Part shown: positions 32,392 to 35,482 of the stretch, one piece after another
Layout: every line of letters begins with the position of its first letter
Numbering within the stretch: position 1 is the stretch's first letter
Assembly: GCA_023389315.1 (NCBI GenBank)
Contig: JAEWEQ010000084.1
Span: 1 to 35,482, forward strand
Direction of reading: 5' to 3'
Source: Actinomycetes bacterium
GTDB taxonomy: Bacteria > Actinomycetota > Actinomycetes > Actinomycetales > Actinomycetaceae
Length of the DNA: 35,482 nucleotides
Program-made: the position numbers and the translations under genes
The notes under the pieces: model-generated
Database searches by the model: none
Told to the model about the DNA's origin: nothing
The model's input: only the letters and a program-made list of their open reading frames with translations

Positions 32392-34272
32392 ATGGAAAAT
32401 CCAACATACGGCTTCAATGATGTGCCGTCAACAGTTGATCAGGTAGACGTTTCGCGCTATGTGGACGGTTTGGCTGACTTTATGAAGGCTTGCCAGACAC
32501 CTATGACAATAGCTGTCCAGGGAGACTGGGGTAGCGGTAAGACCAGCGTCATGGAAATGTTGAAGCATTCCCAGCGCTTACCCAAGGAAGACTACTGGGC
32601 TATAGACTTCAACACTTGGCAATACTCGCAATTTGATTTAGGCGACAGGCTGGTATTCTCCCTCATCGGAGCCATCCTTGAAGGGCTGCGAAGCAAACTG
32701 CCTGAGGAAGAGTCTGGCGATGACGACAAAACAGCGAAAACCAGGAGGAAGATTCGCCGAGTTGCTAAGACGGTGGCTATCAGTGCCGTCCGTCAAAGCG
32801 CAGGACTAGTTCCGTACGGGCAGCAACTCTTACAGATCGCTGATGATGCGGCAAAGGCGCATAAAGAAGAGGATCCGTCTTCAAGGACTGAAGACGATAG
32901 GCTAGACATGATTGATGAGTCGGTAAAGTTGATCACAAGTCTACGTGATGAACTCAAATCGATTATCTCCGATGTCTGCGGGAAAAATTTGGGGCGAGTT
33001 AACGGTAGTTTCAAGGCTCCGAAGCGAATCGTGGTGTTCATTGACGACCTGGACCGCCTTGAGCCGGCACGCGCAGTTGCAGTCATGGAAGCCATCAAAG
33101 TCTTCCTCGATGTTCCCAACTGCGTGTTCGTCCTCGCCATCGACTTTGACGTGGTGCTGCGCGGTGTGCGCGAGAAGTATGGCGACGACTTCAAAGAAGA
33201 TAAGGCGCGAGCTTTCTTCGACAAGATCATCCAGGTTCCGTTCCATCTGCCGGTAGCCGCGTATTCTGTGAAGAAGCTACTGCAAGCCGGCTTGAAATCT
33301 GTAGGTGTTGAAGTCAGTGATGACGCGGCTGAGCAGTACAAGAGAATTGCACTCAGCTCTTCCGGGGCGAACCCCAGATCTATTAAGAGACTGATCAATA
33401 CCTTCGGATTGATCAAGAAGATACGTGGTGTTGGGAGCCCTGCCTCTGGCGCGGTAGGTAGCGGTAAGGAATCTCTAAGAGCGAAGGATCTGCATGTCTT
33501 TACCATCCTATGCTTGCAGACGTCCTTCCCAGAAGTGTTCAGTGAGATCGTTAGATCGTTCGGTAACAAGACGTTCGATGAAGCGCTCGAGAAGTTTTTC
33601 CAAGAGAGAAAGCCTGAGGATTTGGCAGAGCTTGGCATCTTGGATTATCGTTATGAGCGATTCAAATCTTTCGCCAACGAGGTGACTGAAAACTTCGCCT
33701 CTGATGCTCAAGGTAAGAGCATCACCATCAATGAGGAACTATTCAAGCTGGCTCTGGCGGATGCAGCGGTGACAGCGGTCGGAACAGCTGACGTTCAGGG
33801 GATGGCACAGAGCGAAGCATTTCGGGCGTCTCCTATCGCAGATATTAAATATCGCTGTGCCGTCTGGCGTGAAGCTGGGTACACCAGTGCTATAGAGCTT
33901 GGCGTTGCCTTCGAGCAAGGCCTGACTCAAGTGCTGAGATCGGTAGAGGCTGGCGTTACCAAAAGCGACGGGTATTGGAGCTATGAGTGGGTTTCCGAAG
34001 GGAAGTTACAAGGGAAACGGTACTTAGAGCTTCAGCCGACGAAGTCCAAACGCGTAACTCTGAGGTTCGGGAAATTCATCGACGCTGAAGCTGCGGAGGA
34101 ACTCTGTAAGGAGGTCGAGGGCGAGTTTCCTGACTCGATCACCTATAAGCAGCGTGTTAACTACAGTCCCCCCTTCGAGCTACATGGCATCACGAGCCCG
34201 AGTATGGCGGAAACTGTCGGTCAACGTGTGGCAAAGCTCTATACTGATCACGCGGGAAAACTAGGATCGTAG
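32392..34272 (+). CDS. KAP-family P-loop NTPase, candidate phage-defence protein
   Basis: The protein has 626 residues from the ATG at 32392; the frame opens at 32344, and neither start has a strong ribosome-binding site. The N-terminus DVSRYVDGLADFMKACQTPM leads into Walker A AVQGDWGSGKTSVM (about 41-54). Walker B is RIVVFIDDLDRLEP (about 210-222), followed by the KAP segment AIKVFLDVPNCVFVLAIDFD. The arginine region is SSGANPRSIKRLINTFGLI. Many KAP proteins have membrane helices inserted between Walker A and B; here that insert is charged and helical, so the protein seems cytosolic. A C-terminal region of about 200 residues is unrecognised. PifA of the F plasmid is a KAP NTPase that blocks phage T7. 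Codon use is less GC-biased than in the core genes. Confidence 0.85.
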   Translation: MENPTYGFNDVPSTVDQVDVSRYVDGLADFMKACQTPMTIAVQGDWGSGKTSVMEMLKHSQRLPKEDYWAIDFNTWQYSQFDLGDRLVFSLIGAILEGLRSKLPEEESGDDDKTAKTRRKIRRVAKTVAISAVRQSAGLVPYGQQLLQIADDAAKAHKEEDPSSRTEDDRLDMIDESVKLITSLRDELKSIISDVCGKNLGRVNGSFKAPKRIVVFIDDLDRLEPARAVAVMEAIKVFLDVPNCVFVLAIDFDVVLRGVREKYGDDFKEDKARAFFDKIIQVPFHLPVAAYSVKKLLQAGLKSVGVEVSDDAAEQYKRIALSSSGANPRSIKRLINTFGLIKKIRGVGSPASGAVGSGKESLRAKDLHVFTILCLQTSFPEVFSEIVRSFGNKTFDEALEKFFQERKPEDLAELGILDYRYERFKSFANEVTENFASDAQGKSITINEELFKLALADAAVTAVGTADVQGMAQSEAFRASPIADIKYRCAVWREAGYTSAIELGVAFEQGLTQVLRSVEAGVTKSDGYWSYEWVSEGKLQGKRYLELQPTKSKRVTLRFGKFIDAEAAEELCKEVEGEFPDSITYKQRVNYSPPFELHGITSPSMAETVGQRVAKLYTDHAGKLGS

Positions 34273-34408
34273 ACTTCTAGCCTCGGGCGCTTCTCTACTA
34301 CGGTGTCAAACTGGAGGTAGGGGAGAGCCCGACCTTTTGGGGAAATGTCGAGCTTGGAGCCAAGAGCCTTACCTTCGTTTCGCGGCGATGCTAGTGAAGC
34401 ACCCTCTT

Positions 34409-34963
34409 CTATGGCATTTCTTGCAAACTTGATTCGGGGCTCCACTCCCAACGGCAACCGTTTGGGGTGGAGTAAGCGAGTTTAGTGATGCGATATTTCG
34501 CTGAGCTGATTACAGGTGAGAAGTCGCTGGAGGAATGGACGAGCTCAGGGAAATCTCCCTTACTAAGATTCTCGAAGTACAGTCCTGGGGGTAGTGTGCC
34601 GTATTCGATAGTGCGTTTTCTAGTACAGGGACTAACGCACGTAACAGCTACGTTACTTAGAAGAAGTGCGGCCTCCCCCGTATTGGAAATAATGATTCCC
34701 CAATCGCCTTTCGATCCGTCGGCTGGTTTGGTTGTGGCCCACCACGCTTGTAGGCAGGCGCCGACGCTGAGCAGGTCGCGTTGACGTTCACGCTTATCCA
34801 TCTCGTCTTGACGGCGAAGCATTTCCTTTTCGGCCTCGGCGGCGCGGCGATCGGCAGCCTGAGCTTGCCGGTTCGGTCGCCAGGACACAATGAGCGAGAC
34901 GATGCCCAATCCAGTGCCAAATAGGGCACCCGCCCATTCACCTAGGGTTCCGAACTTGATCAC
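34409..34963 (-). CDS. Membrane-anchored coiled-coil protein of unknown function
   Basis: The protein has 184 residues from a GTG at 34963. One membrane helix (about 8-28, GEWAGALFGTGLGIVSLIVS) is followed by a charged coiled coil (about 35-62, AEAEKEMLRRQDEMDKRERQ) and a beta-rich domain with GDWGIIISNTGEAALLLSNV and a C-terminal CRWEWSPESS strand. Similar layouts occur in small hypothetical proteins of mobile regions. It converges on the KAP NTPase, with 136 bases between the stops. Partnership with the NTPase is possible but cannot be shown. Confidence 0.6.
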   Translation of the reverse strand: MIKFGTLGEWAGALFGTGLGIVSLIVSWRPNRQAQAADRRAAEAEKEMLRRQDEMDKRERQRDLLSVGACLQAWWATTKPADGSKGDWGIIISNTGEAALLLSNVAVTCVSPCTRKRTIEYGTLPPGLYFENLSKGDFPELVHSSSDFSPVISSAKYRITKLAYSTPNGCRWEWSPESSLQEMP

Positions 34964-35004
34964 CGGAACTATTCCTACTACTTCTCAGCTTGGGCTTCAG
35001 CGGC

Positions 35005-35402
35005 CTAGGCAGCAGCGCCGACAATCCCAGCGGTGTTGAAGAGTTTTGCGGGGACGATGGGGGTGCGCAGCTGCAGCAGCAAAACTTCTCATGCCTCTTC
35101 GACACCCCACCGCCGACGACGAACAGGTCGGGTGTAAACAGCATCTCCACGTGCGAGTAATAGCGCTGCAGCCGCTTCGCCCATTGCTCGAAAGTCCAAC
35201 CCTTTTTATCACGCTGCCCGGCGGAGGCACGCTTCTCCGCGTCTTTGCCGTCTAGTTCCAGGTGCCCGAGCTCCGTGTTCGCCAGCAGCTTGCCGTCAAA
35301 AACAATCGCCGAACCGATCCCGGTGCCCAGGGTCGTCACGATCTCCACGCCAGGCACGTCCTTCGCCGCACCGTAACGCACCTCCGCGTAGCCGGCGGCG
35401 CA
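35005..35402 (-). pseudogene. ppgK: Polyphosphate glucokinase fragment, decapitated and frameshifted
   Basis: AAGYAEVRYGAAKDVPGVEI, TTLGTGIGSAIVFDGKLLAN, ELGHLELDGKDAEKRASAGQ and LFTPDLFVVGGGVSKRHEKF are the C-terminal half of the actinobacterial polyphosphate/ATP glucokinase, a ROK kinase. Homology begins abruptly near 35402: the codons before it encode unrelated residues, so the ATP-binding and N-terminal half is missing. A one-base loss near 35080-35087 (a short T-run on the minus strand) shifts the frame; read in the next frame it continues LLLQLRTPIVPAKLFNTAGI and ends normally at a TAG at 35005. Both lesions indicate a dead gene at a rearrangement boundary. A sequencing error could explain the shift, but not the lost half. 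Confidence 0.88.
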
Positions 35403-35482
35403 GACAAACAGGCTTGGTCGCCTCACACCGATCGAGTATGAAACAATCAACAAGAAAACAGCCCTCAAAGCTGCATAGAACT

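Noticed and set aside
34248..34457. Minus-strand 69-codon frame, possibly a continuation of the coiled-coil gene by frameshift
   Set aside because: The coiled-coil protein ends in a natural-looking C-terminus at 34409 and the extra frame overlaps the end of the NTPase gene.

Overview
The window comes from a high-GC actinomycete. It carries a WhiB-type regulator, a GlxR/Crp-type cAMP receptor, an actinobacterial-style Tad/Flp pilus locus, a DUF4244 pilin and probable leaderless promoters. The anaerobic ribonucleotide reductase pair nrdD-nrdG points to a facultative or strict anaerobe, most likely of the Actinomycetaceae type. That assignment is inference; nothing in the window names the species.

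Layout. 1-1093: 3' part of a ROK-family repressor (minus). 1391-4119: three-gene ABC importer of the sulfonate/taurine/nitrate type (plus). 4380-5789: NCS2 nucleobase permease. 5864-7204: membrane protein with an N-terminal LRV-like region (minus). 7294-10058: nrdG and nrdD (minus, overlapping), with a possible NrdR-box pair upstream. 10306-11379: YghZ-like aldo-keto reductase. 11516-12406: PAP2 phosphatase (minus). 12615-16166: two YbjN-like genes and an MrfA/YprA-type DUF1998 helicase. 16176-16775: two direct-repeat copies of a structured, terminator-ended element. 16776-21211: Tad pilus operon (minus), then a HAD hydrolase (plus). 22093-25704: three proteins of unknown function. 25756-31325: nth, crp/glxR, a 53-codon gene, whiB, a class A penicillin-binding protein and a metallophosphoesterase. 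From the helicase onward this order resembles the Mycobacterium tuberculosis Rv3649-Rv3683 region (from memory). From tRNA-Pro at 31473 onward the DNA changes character: an IS3 transposase remnant, a KAP-type P-loop NTPase convergent with a membrane-anchored coiled-coil protein, and a decapitated, frameshifted polyphosphate glucokinase. This looks like an accessory island.

The most unusual signal is not a gene. The octamer CGAGGACG/CGTCCTCG occurs about 33 times by hand count, where roughly 2 would be expected from composition. It occurs in both orientations, in several reading frames and in non-coding DNA, and twice as a perfect inverted repeat between genes or across a stop codon. It is nearly absent from two blocks, including most of the island. 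Density, orientation balance and placement at gene ends resemble DNA uptake sequences of Neisseria and Pasteurellaceae, and the window also encodes a Flp pilus. Other strong observations are a 25-C homopolymer that can switch the C-terminal tail of the penicillin-binding protein, a fused TadB-TadC protein, a 39-bp minisatellite in the N-terminus of NrdG, and the duplicated structured element.
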